Of a stretch of DNA of 37,830 bases, positions 9,502 to 20,830 are shown in pieces. The number at the start of each line of letters is the position of its first letter. Position 1 is the first letter of the stretch. Source of the DNA: Candidatus Methylobacter favarea. GTDB taxonomy: Bacteria; Pseudomonadota; Gammaproteobacteria; Methylococcales; Methylomonadaceae. The translations under genes and the position numbers were made by a program. The notes under the pieces are model-generated. The model did no database searches. It was not told the DNA's origin and was given only the letters and a program-made list of their open reading frames with translations. The stretch is from NCBI RefSeq assembly GCF_902806695.1, contig NZ_CADCXN010000067.1, forward strand, positions 1-37,830. Reading direction: 5' to 3'.

Positions 9502-11772
9502 ATGTTAAGTAAAGAACTTGAAGTAACATTAAATAATGCCTTTAAAAATGCCCATGATAAACGTCATGAATTCATTACGGTGGAGCATTTGTTGCTCGCC
9601 TTGCTGGATAATGCCTCTGCAGAAGCCATCATGAAAGCATGTGGCTGTGATATTAAGGCATTACGCGGACAATTGACTCAATTTATTGATGAGACCATGT
9701 CGCTAATTCCCCAAGGTGTCCAGCGCGAAACGCAACCAACATTAGGGTTTCAGCGGGTCCTGCAACGCGCTGTTTTTCATGTGCAGGCTTCCGATAAAAA
9801 GGAAGTTTCAGGCGCCAATTTATTTGTAGCCTTATTCAGTGAACAGGACTCGCATGCAGTGTATCTGTTAAATAAACAGGATATATCGAGATTGGATGTA
9901 GTAAATTATCTGGCCCATGGTATTTCCAAAATTGATCATGACAATGAGTCCACAGATAGTCGTACATCAGAAGTAGGTAACGCAGATATGGATGCTTCCG
10001 GCAATCCTTTAGATAAATATACTACCAATCTTAATGAAGAAGCATTGCGGGGCAGAATTGATCCTTTAATTGGCAGGGAACTTGAGATTGAAAGAACTAT
10101 TCAGATTCTTTGTCGACGACGCAAAAATAATCCATTGCTGGTGGGAGAGGCAGGCGTTGGCAAAACCGCTATTGCTGAAGGTCTCGCAAAAAGGATTGTT
10201 GAAGAGAATATACCCGAAGTACTTAGGCATAGTGTTATTTATGCCCTGGATTTGGGTGCCCTGGTTGCCGGTACAAAATATCGGGGTGACTTCGAGAAAC
10301 GTCTTAAAGCTTTGGTAAGTCAGCTTAAGAAAGAGCCTGAGTCTATTTTATTTATTGATGAGATTCACACTATTATTGGCGCAGGTTCTGCTTCGGGCGG
10401 GGTTATGGATGCTTCCAATCTCATCAAACCCGTTCTTGCTTCCGGTCAGCTGCGCTGTATCGGCTCTACAACTTATCACGAGTATCGCGGGGTTTTTGAA
10501 AAAGATCATGCTCTGGCGCGTCGTTTCCAGAAAGTTGATGTGCTGGAACCTTCAGTTGAAGATACCATTTTGATTTTAAAAGGCCTTAAAACCCGCTTTG
10601 AGGAGCATCATACCGTTAAATATTCCTATGAGGCATTGCGTCTGGCAGCTGAATTATCGGATCGCTATATTACTGATAGACATTTGCCTGATAAAGCCAT
10701 TGATGTTATTGATGAGGCAGGCGCAAAACAACGTATGATGTCTGAGACTGACCGTAAGCAGATTATTGATGTTGCCGAAATAGAAGAGATAGTGTCAAAA
10801 ATTGCCAGAGTTCCCGCGAAATCGGTATCTTCCAATGATGTTGAGAAACTGAGCAGTTTGGAAAAAAATCTGAAAATGCTGGTATTTGGCCAGGATGAGG
10901 CAATTTCGGCATTAGCATCGGCGATAAAGTTATCGCGGGCAGGCTTGCGTGAAGCACAAAAAACGATTGGTTCTTTTCTCTTTGCCGGCCCAACCGGGGT
11001 GGGTAAAACTGAAGTGACTCGTCAGCTGGCTAAAATATTGGGTGTAGAATTAATTCGCTTTGATATGTCCGAATATATGGAACGTCATACAGTTTCAAGA
11101 CTGATAGGGGCGCCTCCTGGCTATGTCGGTTTTGATCAGGGCGGATTATTAACCGAGCAGGTCACCAAGCATCCACATGCTGTTTTATTGCTTGATGAGT
11201 TGGAAAAAGCCCATCCTGACGTATTTAATCTGCTATTGCAGGTAATGGACCATGGCACATTAACCGACAATAACGGGCGTAAAGCTGATTTCCGCAATAT
11301 TATCATGGTGATGACTACCAACGCTGGAGCGGAAGAGGGCAGTCGCGCTTCAATTGGCTTTACCCAGCAGGATCATGGCAGTGATAATTTAAAGGTTATC
11401 GAGAAAGGTTTTTCTCCGGAATTCCGTAATCGGCTGGATGCCATTATCCAGTTTAAACCACTGGATATTTCAATTGTCGGGCATGTAGTTGACAAATTTA
11501 TCTTCGAATTGGAAGTCTTGCTTACAGAGAAGCATGTAACGTTAACGCTGGATGCAGAAGCCCGTTTATGGCTGGCTGAAAATGGCTGTGATCCTAAAAT
11601 GGGGGCTAGGCCTATGGCGCGGTTGATTCAGGAAAAAATCAAAAAACCCCTAGCTAATGACTTGCTATTCGGCAAGTTGGCGCGAGGCGGAAATGTACGG
11701 ATTTATGTCGATAATGATGAACTTGCTTTTACGATAGAAAGCAAGGAATTAATTGTTCCGGAAAATAGTTAA
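9502..11772 (+). CDS. clpA: ATP-dependent Clp protease ATP-binding subunit ClpA
   Basis: ClpA (756 residues) is the AAA+ unfoldase that feeds substrates, including ClpS-delivered N-degrons, into ClpP. An N-terminal double-repeat domain (about 1-145) is followed by a linker and D1 with Walker A GEAGVGKT (215-222) and Walker [10 protein letters not shown]2 has Walker A GPTGVGKT near residue 500 and [12 protein letters not shown]. An IGF tripeptide in SIGFTQQDH near residue 616 is the ClpP-docking loop. Length is the same as E. coli ClpA (758). GGAGAG lies 8 bases before the ATG. It is convergent with infA. Confidence 0.98.
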   Translation: MLSKELEVTLNNAFKNAHDKRHEFITVEHLLLALLDNASAEAIMKACGCDIKALRGQLTQFIDETMSLIPQGVQRETQPTLGFQRVLQRAVFHVQASDKKEVSGANLFVALFSEQDSHAVYLLNKQDISRLDVVNYLAHGISKIDHDNESTDSRTSEVGNADMDASGNPLDKYTTNLNEEALRGRIDPLIGRELEIERTIQILCRRRKNNPLLVGEAGVGKTAIAEGLAKRIVEENIPEVLRHSVIYALDLGALVAGTKYRGDFEKRLKALVSQLKKEPESILFIDEIHTIIGAGSASGGVMDASNLIKPVLASGQLRCIGSTTYHEYRGVFEKDHALARRFQKVDVLEPSVEDTILILKGLKTRFEEHHTVKYSYEALRLAAELSDRYITDRHLPDKAIDVIDEAGAKQRMMSETDRKQIIDVAEIEEIVSKIARVPAKSVSSNDVEKLSSLEKNLKMLVFGQDEAISALASAIKLSRAGLREAQKTIGSFLFAGPTGVGKTEVTRQLAKILGVELIRFDMSEYMERHTVSRLIGAPPGYVGFDQGGLLTEQVTKHPHAVLLLDELEKAHPDVFNLLLQVMDHGTLTDNNGRKADFRNIIMVMTTNAGAEEGSRASIGFTQQDHGSDNLKVIEKGFSPEFRNRLDAIIQFKPLDISIVGHVVDKFIFELEVLLTEKHVTLTLDAEARLWLAENGCDPKMGARPMARLIQEKIKKPLANDLLFGKLARGGNVRIYVDNDELAFTIESKELIVPENS

Positions 11773-11780
11773 ACCAGGCG

Positions 11781-11818
11781 GCATGCGCTATCCAACAGAT
11801 AGCAGGGTTAGCGCATGC
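11781..11818. terminator. Hairpin between clpA and infA (possible bidirectional terminator)
   Basis: GCATGCGCTA at 11781-11790 is perfectly complementary to TAGCGCATGC at 11809-11818, giving a 10-bp stem with an 18-base loop. The right arm includes part of the infA stop codon and the infA 3' end. No good T-tract follows on either strand, so termination is plausible but not certain. Confidence 0.5.
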
Positions 11819-12026
11819 GAAAGGTGATACGGCCTTTAGTTAAATCGTAAGGGGTCATCTCAACTTTGACGCTGTCACCCGTAAGAATGCGGATGTAGTG
11901 TTTGCGCATTTTTCCTGAAATGTGGGCTGTCACAATATGACCGTTTTCCAGTTGCACACGGAACATGGTATTAGGAAGGGTATCAATTACCTTGCCTTCC
12001 ATTTCAATTTGATCTTCTTTAGCCAT
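11808..12026 (-). CDS. infA: Translation initiation factor IF-1
   Basis: IF-1 (72 residues, the canonical length) is an S1/OB-fold protein that occupies the 30S A site during initiation. [13 protein letters not shown] at the start, [17 protein letters not shown] in the middle and [11 protein letters not shown] at the end are near-identical to other proteobacterial IF-1. It lies downstream of bpt in the order trxB-aat-bpt-infA and faces clpA, as in Pseudomonas. The bpt-infA gap is about 90 bases, leaving room for a separate promoter, which would suit an essential gene. Confidence 0.98.
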   Translation of the reverse strand: MAKEDQIEMEGKVIDTLPNTMFRVQLENGHIVTAHISGKMRKHYIRILTGDSVKVEMTPYDLTKGRITFRMR

Positions 12027-12117
12027 TGGTATCTGATCCCAGCAATTTAAAGCCGATAATCATAACATAAGCTGGTTTTTTACAACAGATATGTATGCCG
12101 CTCAGTGGCGCTCTTTT

Positions 12118-12819
12118 TTAAACAGATAATTCTGTCCATCTATTATTTATTAATAATTGTATGGGTTTATATTCAATTTTATACGTCATTTTTTTGCAAC
12201 TTTCAATCCAGAAGCCCAGATATAAAAATTCCTTATGTTGCAATTTAGCTTGCTCAATTTCCCATAAGATGGCATAAACACCGAGACTGTAACTGGAAAA
12301 TTTCGGTTCGAAAAAGGTATAAACAGCTGACAATGCATTGTCAATCCGATCAATGACAGCTACTGCAGCAAGTTCGTTATTAATTGAAAACTCTATAAAT
12401 TGGGTGTTGCACCAGCTGCTACTCAGAAAGTTGATGTAGTCGTACGGACTGGAATAAGCCATAGAACCCTCAGTATGTCTGAAATTTTGATAACGTTGAT
12501 ACATCTCATAATGCGCCTGATAAAAAACAGGAGGTTTAATGAGGGCTTGAATATTAATATTCTTTTTCCAGCAGCGTTTTTGCTTTCTATTGTCCTTGAA
12601 TTTAGCTACTTCCAGTCGTGCCGGTATGCAGGCAGAACAGCGTGCGCAATGGGCTGTGTAAACTTCATTTCCGCTACGACGAAAGCCTTTTGCCAGGAGC
12701 CTCGGATAAATGGATGACAAAATATGAAAAGGGGCCTGGACAAAAGCTGATTGGGCAATCTCTCCCTCCAGGTAGCCACAGGGATGCTCATGAGTCAAAA
12801 ATAGCGGAATGGAAGTCAT
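12118..12819 (-). CDS. bpt: Aspartate/glutamate leucyltransferase (bacterial R/L-transferase)
   Basis: Bpt (233 residues) transfers leucine from Leu-tRNA to proteins beginning with Asp or Glu, turning secondary N-degrons into ClpS substrates. It belongs to the ATE family: HPCGYLEGEIAQS near the N-terminus, GFRRSGNEVYTAHC and the cysteine pair in CARCSACIPARLEV, and a GNAT-like C-terminal half with LYLGFWIESCKKMTYK. The frame is open further upstream, but the ATG at 12819 overlaps the aat stop as ATGA and gives the family N-terminus (MTSIPLFLTHEHPC). The overlap implies coupled translation of the two aminoacyl-transferases. Confidence 0.94.
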   Translation of the reverse strand: MTSIPLFLTHEHPCGYLEGEIAQSAFVQAPFHILSSIYPRLLAKGFRRSGNEVYTAHCARCSACIPARLEVAKFKDNRKQKRCWKKNINIQALIKPPVFYQAHYEMYQRYQNFRHTEGSMAYSSPYDYINFLSSSWCNTQFIEFSINNELAAVAVIDRIDNALSAVYTFFEPKFSSYSLGVYAILWEIEQAKLQHKEFLYLGFWIESCKKMTYKIEYKPIQLLINNRWTELSV

Positions 12820-13511
12820 AGGCTTTGCCAGGCTGATTGATGAGGGAGAACATCGCAATATTGGTCAAGTAATGCTGCAAAGTAATTCCGTTCAATTTCC
12901 TGAGCGCCGAGACTTTCCAGATGCGGCGTATGCATTTGACAATCGATTAGCTGGTAATTCCAGGACTTAAGCTGTCCAACTAAGCTGGCGAAGGCCACTT
13001 TGGAGGCATCTGTCGCGGTATGGAACATCGATTCACCAAAAAAAACCCGGCCCATTGCAAGCCCATATAATCCTCCCACCAATTCGCCATTAAGCCATGC
13101 TTCTGCAGAATGAGCAATCCCAAGCCGGTGAAGCTCATTATAAGCGTCATTTATTTCCTTTGTTATCCAGGTGCCGGCTCCTTCCTTTCGGGGTTTTGCG
13201 CAGGCAGCAATGACTTTATCAAAAGCCTGGTCAACCGTAACCGAAAAAATTTGTTTACGCATGATTTTGCGCAGGCTGCGGGATATATAGAGTTTATCCG
13301 GAAATAACACCAGTCTGGGGTTTGGCGACCACCACAGAATAGGATCTTCAGGATTAAACCAAGGGAAAATTCCGTGCCGATAAGCATTTAATAAGCGTTT
13401 TTTTGACAGGCAGCCGCCAATCGCAAGCAATCCGTCCGGTTCGAGAAGGGCTCTGTTTAAAGCAGGAAAATCCTGCTCCGGATTGTTAGGGTCGAGGATA
13501 GTCAGCTGCAT
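12816..13511 (-). CDS. aat: Leucyl/phenylalanyl-tRNA--protein transferase
   Basis: Aat (231 residues) adds Leu or Phe from aminoacyl-tRNA to proteins with N-terminal Lys or Arg, marking them for ClpS-ClpAP. Family signatures are FPALNRALLEPDGLLAIGG, YRHGIFPWF, ILWWSPNPRLVL, GTWITKEINDAYNELH, and AVGGLYG-like LVGGLYGLAMGRVFFGESMF. Length matches E. coli Aat (234). The gene lies downstream of trxB and overlaps bpt by 4 bases (ATGA). The 163-base trxB-aat gap may hold a promoter, but none stands out. Confidence 0.97.
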   Translation of the reverse strand: MQLTILDPNNPEQDFPALNRALLEPDGLLAIGGCLSKKRLLNAYRHGIFPWFNPEDPILWWSPNPRLVLFPDKLYISRSLRKIMRKQIFSVTVDQAFDKVIAACAKPRKEGAGTWITKEINDAYNELHRLGIAHSAEAWLNGELVGGLYGLAMGRVFFGESMFHTATDASKVAFASLVGQLKSWNYQLIDCQMHTPHLESLGAQEIERNYFAALLDQYCDVLPHQSAWQSL

Positions 13512-13674
13512 GTTTTATCCAGATGAAAGCCGGTACTTGGCTTCGAAGTTATTTGCCTTTCGTTGCGCCTTTCTAGGGCAGCACCTGCTTCGTTAGCCAT
13601 AGTGATGTGTTTGTAATATATTGATATTTGTAAATTCGTTAAGAGCCCAGGCATCACTACAACACAGCGCTGTA

Positions 13675-14640
<966 letters not shown>

Positions 14641-14825
14641 TCAGGATAAGAAACTAAATAGGGCAATTATAAATTGAAATAGTGTTTGGTAAACTTTTTA
14701 TCAGGCAGACTGCCAAAGAAGGGAAAAAGAAGCCGAATTTTTTATGAATATAATTAATGTAAAATATGCAGTTATTGATCTATAATCATGTTTTACCGGT
14801 ATTAATTTAGACTAATCTATTAATT

Positions 14826-17090
14826 ATGGCTGCTGTGATGGAAGAAAAAGCTATTCGCGGTTTACGCGAAGTCGCTGTTTTGATTTTTTTTGCCGACGCA
14901 TTGTTCTTTTTAATTTCGCTAGTCACTTTTAGCAACGAGGATGCCGGCTGGACCCACAGCGGCACGACCCCGACAGTTGCTAATGCTTGCGGCAGGATAG
15001 GGGCGTGGCTGGCGGACTTCAGCCTTTACTTTTTTGGAGTAATGGCGTATTTGTTCCCGTTAATTCTTATCTGGAACGGCTTTTTAATATATAGTCACGG
15101 CCGATCAAGTCAGGAAAAAATAACCACTGCACTGCAATTGCTAGGTTTTATGGCGATCATTATTTCAGGGTCTGCCTTATCCTCGCTGTATTTGTTAAGA
15201 ATTAAAATTGAACTGCCGGACCGCACGGGAGGTATTTTAGGGCAGGCGATAGAAGATGAATTATTGATAGGTCTGGGCAATTCAGGCGCTACCTTGTTTT
15301 TACTGGTGGTTTTATTGGCCGGAATTACTTTAGTTACCAAAATGTCCTGGGTAGCTTTAATAGATTTAATCGGAAAATATACCGTATTTTTTTGCCGCCT
15401 TATTTTCCGCAGTATCGCTACCGCGCGTCAGGACAGTACAGGCAAACTGGCACAAGCGGCCAGCATTATTCCTGCCTCATCTGAGATTCAACGGAAATCC
15501 GCTGTTAAAATCGCACTCCCGATTGAAAAGCAGGAAGAAATTCACCGGCCGCCCAAAAAGACACAACGCAGTTCTTTTGATGCCAGTGCAGGAGTTTTAC
15601 CTTCCTTGGATTTACTGGATAACCGTGATACCCGGGTTAAAGGTTATACGCAAAGTGATCTGGAAGACATGTCGCGGCTGGTAGAACATATTCTTCAGGA
15701 TTTTAACGTTATTGCCGAAGTTGTCGGGTTTCTTCCCGGGCCGGTTATAACGCGCTTTGAATTACTTCCTGCAGCAGGTGTGAAAGTCAGTCGCATCAGC
15801 ACTTTATCCAAAGATCTCGCCAGGGCTTTATCTGTTACCAGCGTACGTATTGTTGAAGTTATTCCCGGTAAATCAGTGATTGGTCTTGAAATACCAAATC
15901 GGGAACGGGAAATGGTCACACTGCGTGAATTATTGGTGTCAAGCGCTTTTGAGAAGTCCAGATCCATGCTGACCCTGGCAATGGGCAAAGATATTTCCGG
16001 CACCCCCATGGTTGCTGATCTAGGCAAAATGCCTCACGCCCTGGTGGCCGGCACTACCGGATCAGGAAAGTCTGTAGCCATCAATACCATGATTCTCAGT
16101 TTGCTTTATAAAGCGACCCCGCAACAAGTGCGAATGATAATGATTGATCCGAAAATGCTGGAATTATCGGTTTATGAAGGGATTCCGCATTTATTGACGC
16201 CGGTAGTTACGGATATGAAAGAAGCCAGCAACGCACTGCGCTGGGCTGTGGCTGAAATGGAAAGGCGTTATAAATTAATGTCAAAAATGGGCGTCAGAAA
16301 CCTTGCCGGCTTTAATCAGTTGGTTGAGGATGCAGAAGCAAGAGGCGAGACCATCAAAGATCCCATGTTTCAACTGGTAAATCCGCTGGAAGAAGGAGAG
16401 GACTTGCCGATATTAACTACCTTGCCCAGCATTGTCATTGTCATCGATGAATTGGCCGACATGATGATGATAGTCGGTAAAAAAGTTGAGGAATTAATTG
16501 CTCGTCTGGCGCAAAAGGCCCGGGCGGCAGGGATTCATCTGATACTTGCAACTCAGCGCCCATCGGTGGATGTACTAACCGGGCTTATCAAAGCTAATGT
16601 TCCTACCCGCATTTCATTCCAGGTTTCATCGCGTATAGATTCACGCACCATTCTTGATCAAGGCGGAGCAGAAACTCTACTAGGCAACGGCGATATGCTG
16701 TTTTTGCCTTCGGGAACCAGTATTCCGATCCGGGCTCATGGCGCTTTTGTTGATGATCATGAAGTGCACCGGGTAGTGGAATTTTTAAAGCAGACAGCAC
16801 CGGCCAATTATCTGGAAGACATTACCCGGGAATTTACCGATTCCAGTGATGGATTCAGTATGAACAGCAGCCCAGGTGGAGCCTCAGAGACCGACAGTTT
16901 ATATGACCAGGCTGTACAATTTGTCACCGAAACCCGTAAAGCCTCAATCTCCAGCGTACAAAGACGTTTTAAAGTCGGTTATAACCGCGCCGCTACAATG
17001 ATTGAAGATATGGAGGCGGCCGGCGTTGTAAGCGCTGCCGAATCCAATGGTTCAAGAGTTGTCCTGGCGCCTGCTCCGGTAAGGGATTAA
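14826..17090 (+). CDS. ftsK: DNA translocase FtsK
   Basis: FtsK couples division to chromosome segregation: it is septum-anchored, pumps DNA towards dif and activates XerCD. Four membrane helices are visible at about residues 15-35, 66-88, 104-124 and 153-172. The linker (about 185-260) is short and basic, far shorter than in E. coli, giving 754 residues in total. The motor has Walker A GTTGSGKS (409-416) and Walker [13 protein letters not shown], and the C-terminal gamma winged helix ([22 protein letters not shown]) that reads KOPS. Start choice between the ATGs at 14826 and 14838 is uncertain. ftsK next to trxB is the common gammaproteobacterial order, but lolA does not follow here. Confidence 0.96.
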   Translation: MAAVMEEKAIRGLREVAVLIFFADALFFLISLVTFSNEDAGWTHSGTTPTVANACGRIGAWLADFSLYFFGVMAYLFPLILIWNGFLIYSHGRSSQEKITTALQLLGFMAIIISGSALSSLYLLRIKIELPDRTGGILGQAIEDELLIGLGNSGATLFLLVVLLAGITLVTKMSWVALIDLIGKYTVFFCRLIFRSIATARQDSTGKLAQAASIIPASSEIQRKSAVKIALPIEKQEEIHRPPKKTQRSSFDASAGVLPSLDLLDNRDTRVKGYTQSDLEDMSRLVEHILQDFNVIAEVVGFLPGPVITRFELLPAAGVKVSRISTLSKDLARALSVTSVRIVEVIPGKSVIGLEIPNREREMVTLRELLVSSAFEKSRSMLTLAMGKDISGTPMVADLGKMPHALVAGTTGSGKSVAINTMILSLLYKATPQQVRMIMIDPKMLELSVYEGIPHLLTPVVTDMKEASNALRWAVAEMERRYKLMSKMGVRNLAGFNQLVEDAEARGETIKDPMFQLVNPLEEGEDLPILTTLPSIVIVIDELADMMMIVGKKVEELIARLAQKARAAGIHLILATQRPSVDVLTGLIKANVPTRISFQVSSRIDSRTILDQGGAETLLGNGDMLFLPSGTSIPIRAHGAFVDDHEVHRVVEFLKQTAPANYLEDITREFTDSSDGFSMNSSPGGASETDSLYDQAVQFVTETRKASISSVQRRFKVGYNRAATMIEDMEAAGVVSAAESNGSRVVLAPAPVRD

Positions 17091-17099
17091 GGGGACTTT

Positions 17100-17125
17100 A
17101 CAACAATTGCTATTGCCATTGTTGT
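17100..17125 (+). terminator. Hairpin after ftsK
   Basis: ACAACAAT at 17100-17107 and ATTGTTGT at 17118-17125 form a perfect 8-bp stem with a 10-base loop, starting 10 bases after the ftsK stop. The following GATTTCGATTTC is only moderately T-rich, so this is a weak intrinsic terminator at best. The rest of the 286-base gap to the hppA stop shows no gene. Confidence 0.45.
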
Positions 17126-17376
17126 GATTTCGATTTCTGGCGGTATGTTTGTCGTTAAACCTAGGTCCGTCGAATAGCCCAAACAAGTCATAGTTATACT
17201 TTTCGTGCTCTATTTTTGGTCTGGTATTTCTGCAACTGCTCATTTTTGGGTTGGTTTATTCCCTGATTAATCAATAAATTGGCACGAGCTAGCTTAGCTT
17301 TAGCGTTAAATAGTGAAGTAAGCGCTAAAACAATGCCGTGACTCATAAGCAATAAAAAGCTGATGTATACGCATTG

Positions 17377-19536
17377 CTAAAAATTTAACAACCCCGAACC
17401 AAATGAAGTCGCAAAAACCAGGCTGACAATACTCATTAATTTGATCAGAATATTCAGGGACGGTCCACTGGTATCCTTGAAAGGATCGCCAACTGTATCG
17501 CCCACTACGGCGGCCTTATGAGCATCGGAGCCTTTACCGCCGTATTGTCCGGTTTCAATCCATTTCTTTGCATTATCCCAGGCGCCTCCTGAGTTTGCCA
17601 TCATCACCGCCAGCAGAAAGCCGGAGGACATGGTGCCGATGAGAAGACCTGCAAGTGCTTCCTTGCCCAGCATATGGCCAATGAGCAATGGCACAACGAC
17701 CGCCAGCGAGCCGGGCAAAATCATTTCCCGCAGCGCACTTTCCGTACTGATGCCGACGCAGGCTTTATAATCGGGCTGGCCAGTTCCTTCCATCAGGCCT
17801 GGAATCTCGTGGAATTGCCGACGCACTTCGAGCACAATTTCATGAGCAGCCTTGCCGACAGCCATCATGGTCAGGGCTGAAAACAGATAAGGCATCATGG
17901 CGCCAATCAGGATGCCGGGCAGCATGGTGGGGCCGAGGATATTCAAATTGTCAATTTTTGCCGCAGTCACATAAGCAGCCAATAATGCCAGCGCGGTTAA
18001 AACCGCCGAGCCGATGGCAAATCCCTTGCCGGTAGCGGCGGTTGTATTGCCCAGACTATCCAGCGCATCCGTACGATGACGTACCTCAGCGGGCAGATGA
18101 CTCATCTCAGCGATGCCGCCCGCATTATCAGCTACCGGTCCATAGGCATCAGTCGCCAGGGTGACCCCCAGCGTACTTAACATGCCGACACCAGCCAGTG
18201 CTACGGCATAAAGCCCGGCAGTAATGGTACCGTCGGCCCTATGACCCAGCCAGATACTGAGCAGAATAGCCACAGCGGTGATTAAAACCGGCAGTACAGT
18301 ACTCATCATGCCCACGGCCAGACCTTGAATGATAGTCGTTGCAGCTCCTGTTTGAGTCGCCTTGGCAATAGCCAGCGTTGGCTTTTCAGTGTAGGAAGTA
18401 AAATATTCTGTTGCATAGGCAATGGCATTACCGGCAATCAAGCCTACCAGAATGACCAGCCAATAATTAATGCTGACGCCCGATACCAACACGGCTATCA
18501 AAGAAAGGCCTAAAACCACAACTGAGGCGCCCCAAATTGACCGGCGCAGTGCAGTCAGCAAATCTTCCAGGGTAGCATTCTCGTCTATCTTTGCTACAAA
18601 ATGCATAAAATAAGCACCAATGCGGCTGGAACTGGTGGCAGTTTGAGATAAATTCGTAGTTTGACCGGACATTTGAGTCGTGTCCTGGTTCTTGCCAATC
18701 ACCATAAAAATGCCAAAAAGACTGGCGATTACACCTACGGCAGCAACCAGAAAAGGGAGGCCTACAAAAGCGGCGGATGAATCGCTACTCAATGTAGCGC
18801 CCAAGGTTGCCGCAGCAATTATAGAACCGCTATAGCTTTCAAACAAATCTGCGCCCATACCGGCAACGTCGCCTACATTATCGCCCACATTATCGGCAAT
18901 AACAGCAGGATTGCGCGGATCATCTTCGGGAATTCCCTTTTCGACCTTACCGACGAGATCCGCACCGACATCGGCTGCCTTGGTATAGATGCCGCCGCCA
19001 ACTCGCGCAAACAGGGCAATGCTGCTGGCACCAAAACCAAAACCGGTAATATAGATAAGTTGATTCGGATTGCTGTTAAACACCAGATACAATAAAGTCA
19101 TGCCAATGAGGCTAAAGCTTACGACCGACATACCCATAATCGCGCCGCTGCCAAAAGCTATGCGCAAGCCTTTATGCAAACCGTGACTGGCGGCCGCGGC
19201 AGTGCGAACATTGGCGCGCACAGCAACATACATTCCCAGATAGCCTGCGCCTCCCGAGGCAATCGCTCCGACTACAAAACAAAGTGCGGTCTGCCACTGC
19301 AGGAATGTGGAAATGACCGTAGCGACGATGATTACGAAAATCGCCAATACCTGGTATTCGCGAGTCAGAAAAGCGGTGGCTCCTTCCTGAATAGCCGCTG
19401 CAATGGCTCGCATGGCTTCATTTCCCGGATCATAACCAAGAATCTTCCGAAGTTGCCACCCTACAAATCCGATTCCTGCGAGACTCGTTGATAACGCGAT
19501 AATTATCGATGCTGATGCTGGTAATTCCATATCCAC
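17377..19536 (-). CDS. hppA: Membrane-bound ion-translocating pyrophosphatase (K+-dependent type)
   Basis: A 719-residue integral membrane pyrophosphatase, with about 16 helices expected, that couples PPi hydrolysis to ion pumping out of the cytoplasm. The PPi site signatures [52 protein letters not shown] and the C-terminal [20 protein letters not shown] are intact. [10 protein letters not shown] has Ala500 and Gly503, the K+-dependent signature (K+-independent pumps have Lys at the first position). The helix-6 glutamate is E233 in FESY, not shifted four residues on as in plant H+ pumps. This is shared by Na+-PPases and by one class of K+-dependent H+-PPases, so the pumped ion is not settled by the sequence. 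A strong GAGGAGTGG site precedes the ATG. Confidence 0.95.
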   Translation of the reverse strand: MDMELPASASIIIALSTSLAGIGFVGWQLRKILGYDPGNEAMRAIAAAIQEGATAFLTREYQVLAIFVIIVATVISTFLQWQTALCFVVGAIASGGAGYLGMYVAVRANVRTAAAASHGLHKGLRIAFGSGAIMGMSVVSFSLIGMTLLYLVFNSNPNQLIYITGFGFGASSIALFARVGGGIYTKAADVGADLVGKVEKGIPEDDPRNPAVIADNVGDNVGDVAGMGADLFESYSGSIIAAATLGATLSSDSSAAFVGLPFLVAAVGVIASLFGIFMVIGKNQDTTQMSGQTTNLSQTATSSSRIGAYFMHFVAKIDENATLEDLLTALRRSIWGASVVVLGLSLIAVLVSGVSINYWLVILVGLIAGNAIAYATEYFTSYTEKPTLAIAKATQTGAATTIIQGLAVGMMSTVLPVLITAVAILLSIWLGHRADGTITAGLYAVALAGVGMLSTLGVTLATDAYGPVADNAGGIAEMSHLPAEVRHRTDALDSLGNTTAATGKGFAIGSAVLTALALLAAYVTAAKIDNLNILGPTMLPGILIGAMMPYLFSALTMMAVGKAAHEIVLEVRRQFHEIPGLMEGTGQPDYKACVGISTESALREMILPGSLAVVVPLLIGHMLGKEALAGLLIGTMSSGFLLAVMMANSGGAWDNAKKWIETGQYGGKGSDAHKAAVVGDTVGDPFKDTSGPSLNILIKLMSIVSLVFATSFGSGLLNF

Positions 19537-20122
19537 TCCTCTGATTTTTTTATCTTTTTATGGTCGTTTTATGAAACTTGACCGAGTCATATCAGGCGAC
19601 GATGAACTTTACTAAAAGAAACTGTTTACTGTGCTTTTCTTCTTCGCTCAATCCTGCCCGGTTTATTATGACGGCAATTTGCCAGGATTAAAAATCAGTT
19701 AAGGGCTTTATGAAATGAACAAGTCAGCAGTAGAGTACTGAAAAGTGAATATAACCACAATAAAAATAGTGGGCGCTGCGATTACTCAGGCAGAACGAGA
19801 TTTACTATCTGCCTTGGGCGGAGTTAATAATGGCGGCATTGTGAGATTTAGATAGTCATCAGTTCCAGGTATTGGAAGCAGCTGATTTTAAAATTGACTT
19901 AATTAGTTGTTCCCACCACCCGTAGCAAACGGCTGATCCTGATCCCAGCCACTTGTCTTCAGGCGTGCCGACCAGTTACCAGTTAACAACCTATAGTGAA
20001 TTAACACGGTCATTAAGTTCTTGATTCAATCTGGAACAATCTTAAAAATAACCGTCAGCACAACAAATGACGAACAACCCAGTGATATAGTAAACTATAT
20101 TAAACTAAAAACACGGTTCAGT
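19537..20122. other. Divergent intergenic region between hppA and ubiG, no gene seen
   Basis: This 586-base stretch separates hppA (leftward) from ubiG (rightward) and must hold both promoters. I see no convincing coding sequence, tRNA or strong hairpin. An open run from a GTG at 19745 to a TAG at 19855 would encode 36 residues but lacks a ribosome binding site. The only notable element is the palindrome at 20085-20100, listed separately. Confidence 0.6.
20085..20100. promoter_or_regulatory. 16-bp palindrome upstream of ubiG
   Basis: ATATAGT-AA-ACTATAT is a perfect inverted repeat ending 22 bases before the ubiG ATG. Its position suits an operator or a promoter -10 element (TATAGT or TATATT), but no good -35 lies at the proper distance. 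It could also arise by chance in AT-rich DNA. Confidence 0.35.
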
Positions 20123-20830
20123 ATGATGATAACAGAGAATGTGCACCTGCACGAAATCGATAAATTTGGCTCGATGGCAGAACACTGGTGGGATAGGCAG
20201 GGCGAATTTAAAAGCCTGCATGATATTAACCCCTTGCGCATCAAATTTATCCAGTCTTACGCCGATGTTTCCGGTAAACGCATTGTCGATGTTGGCTGCG
20301 GCGGCGGTATTTTAACTGAGGGTCTGGCTAAACTTGGCGCTGAGGTCTTGGGTATAGATATGAGTGAAGACCTGATTGATATCGCCTATCTTCATGGGCT
20401 TGAGTCAGGCGTCAATGCGCATTATGAAAAAATCAGCGCCGAAGCATTGGCTGAGCGGCAGCCTGGCAGCTTTGATCATGTTGCCTGCATGGAAATGCTG
20501 GAACATGTGCCAAACCCCGGTTCAATCATAGCCGCCTGCGCCAAGCTGGTTAAGCCTGGCGGAATGGTATTTTTTTCGACGCTCAATCGTAAACTCAAAG
20601 CCTACTTTCTGGGTATTGTGGGTGCGGAATATTTGCTGAGGATGCTGCCTAAAGGCACGCATAATTTTAAAACCTTTATCAAACCCTCTGAACTTAGCCA
20701 GTCAGCCCGGGCAGCCGGTCTTGAACTCCAGGGTATAGTGGGGATTGAATATAATCCGTTGAATAAACGTTTCAGCCTGGGCAAAGACATAGATGTCAAT
20801 TACATCGCTGCTTTTAAACGCGCGGAATGA
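20123..20830 (+). CDS. ubiG: Ubiquinone biosynthesis O-methyltransferase
   Basis: UbiG (about 235 residues) performs both O-methylations of ubiquinone synthesis with S-adenosylmethionine at the membrane. SAM motif I is VDVGCGGGIL (55-64); further landmarks are DKFGSMAEHWWDRQGEFKSL, the family's N-terminal signature, VACMEMLEHVPNPGS, and VGAEYLLRMLPKGTHNF. The open frame extends to 20021, but the ATG pair at 20123/20126 gives the known N-terminus; neither has a clear ribosome binding site. The adjoining phosphatase gene overlaps or abuts its 3' end, and four genes follow one another closely to 22799. Confidence 0.95.
   Translation: MMITENVHLHEIDKFGSMAEHWWDRQGEFKSLHDINPLRIKFIQSYADVSGKRIVDVGCGGGILTEGLAKLGAEVLGIDMSEDLIDIAYLHGLESGVNAHYEKISAEALAERQPGSFDHVACMEMLEHVPNPGSIIAACAKLVKPGGMVFFSTLNRKLKAYFLGIVGAEYLLRMLPKGTHNFKTFIKPSELSQSARAAGLELQGIVGIEYNPLNKRFSLGKDIDVNYIAAFKRAE

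Noticed and set aside
19745-19855. 36-codon open run in the hppA-ubiG spacer
   Set aside because: GTG start without ribosome binding site and no recognisable sequence; chance occurrence is likely.
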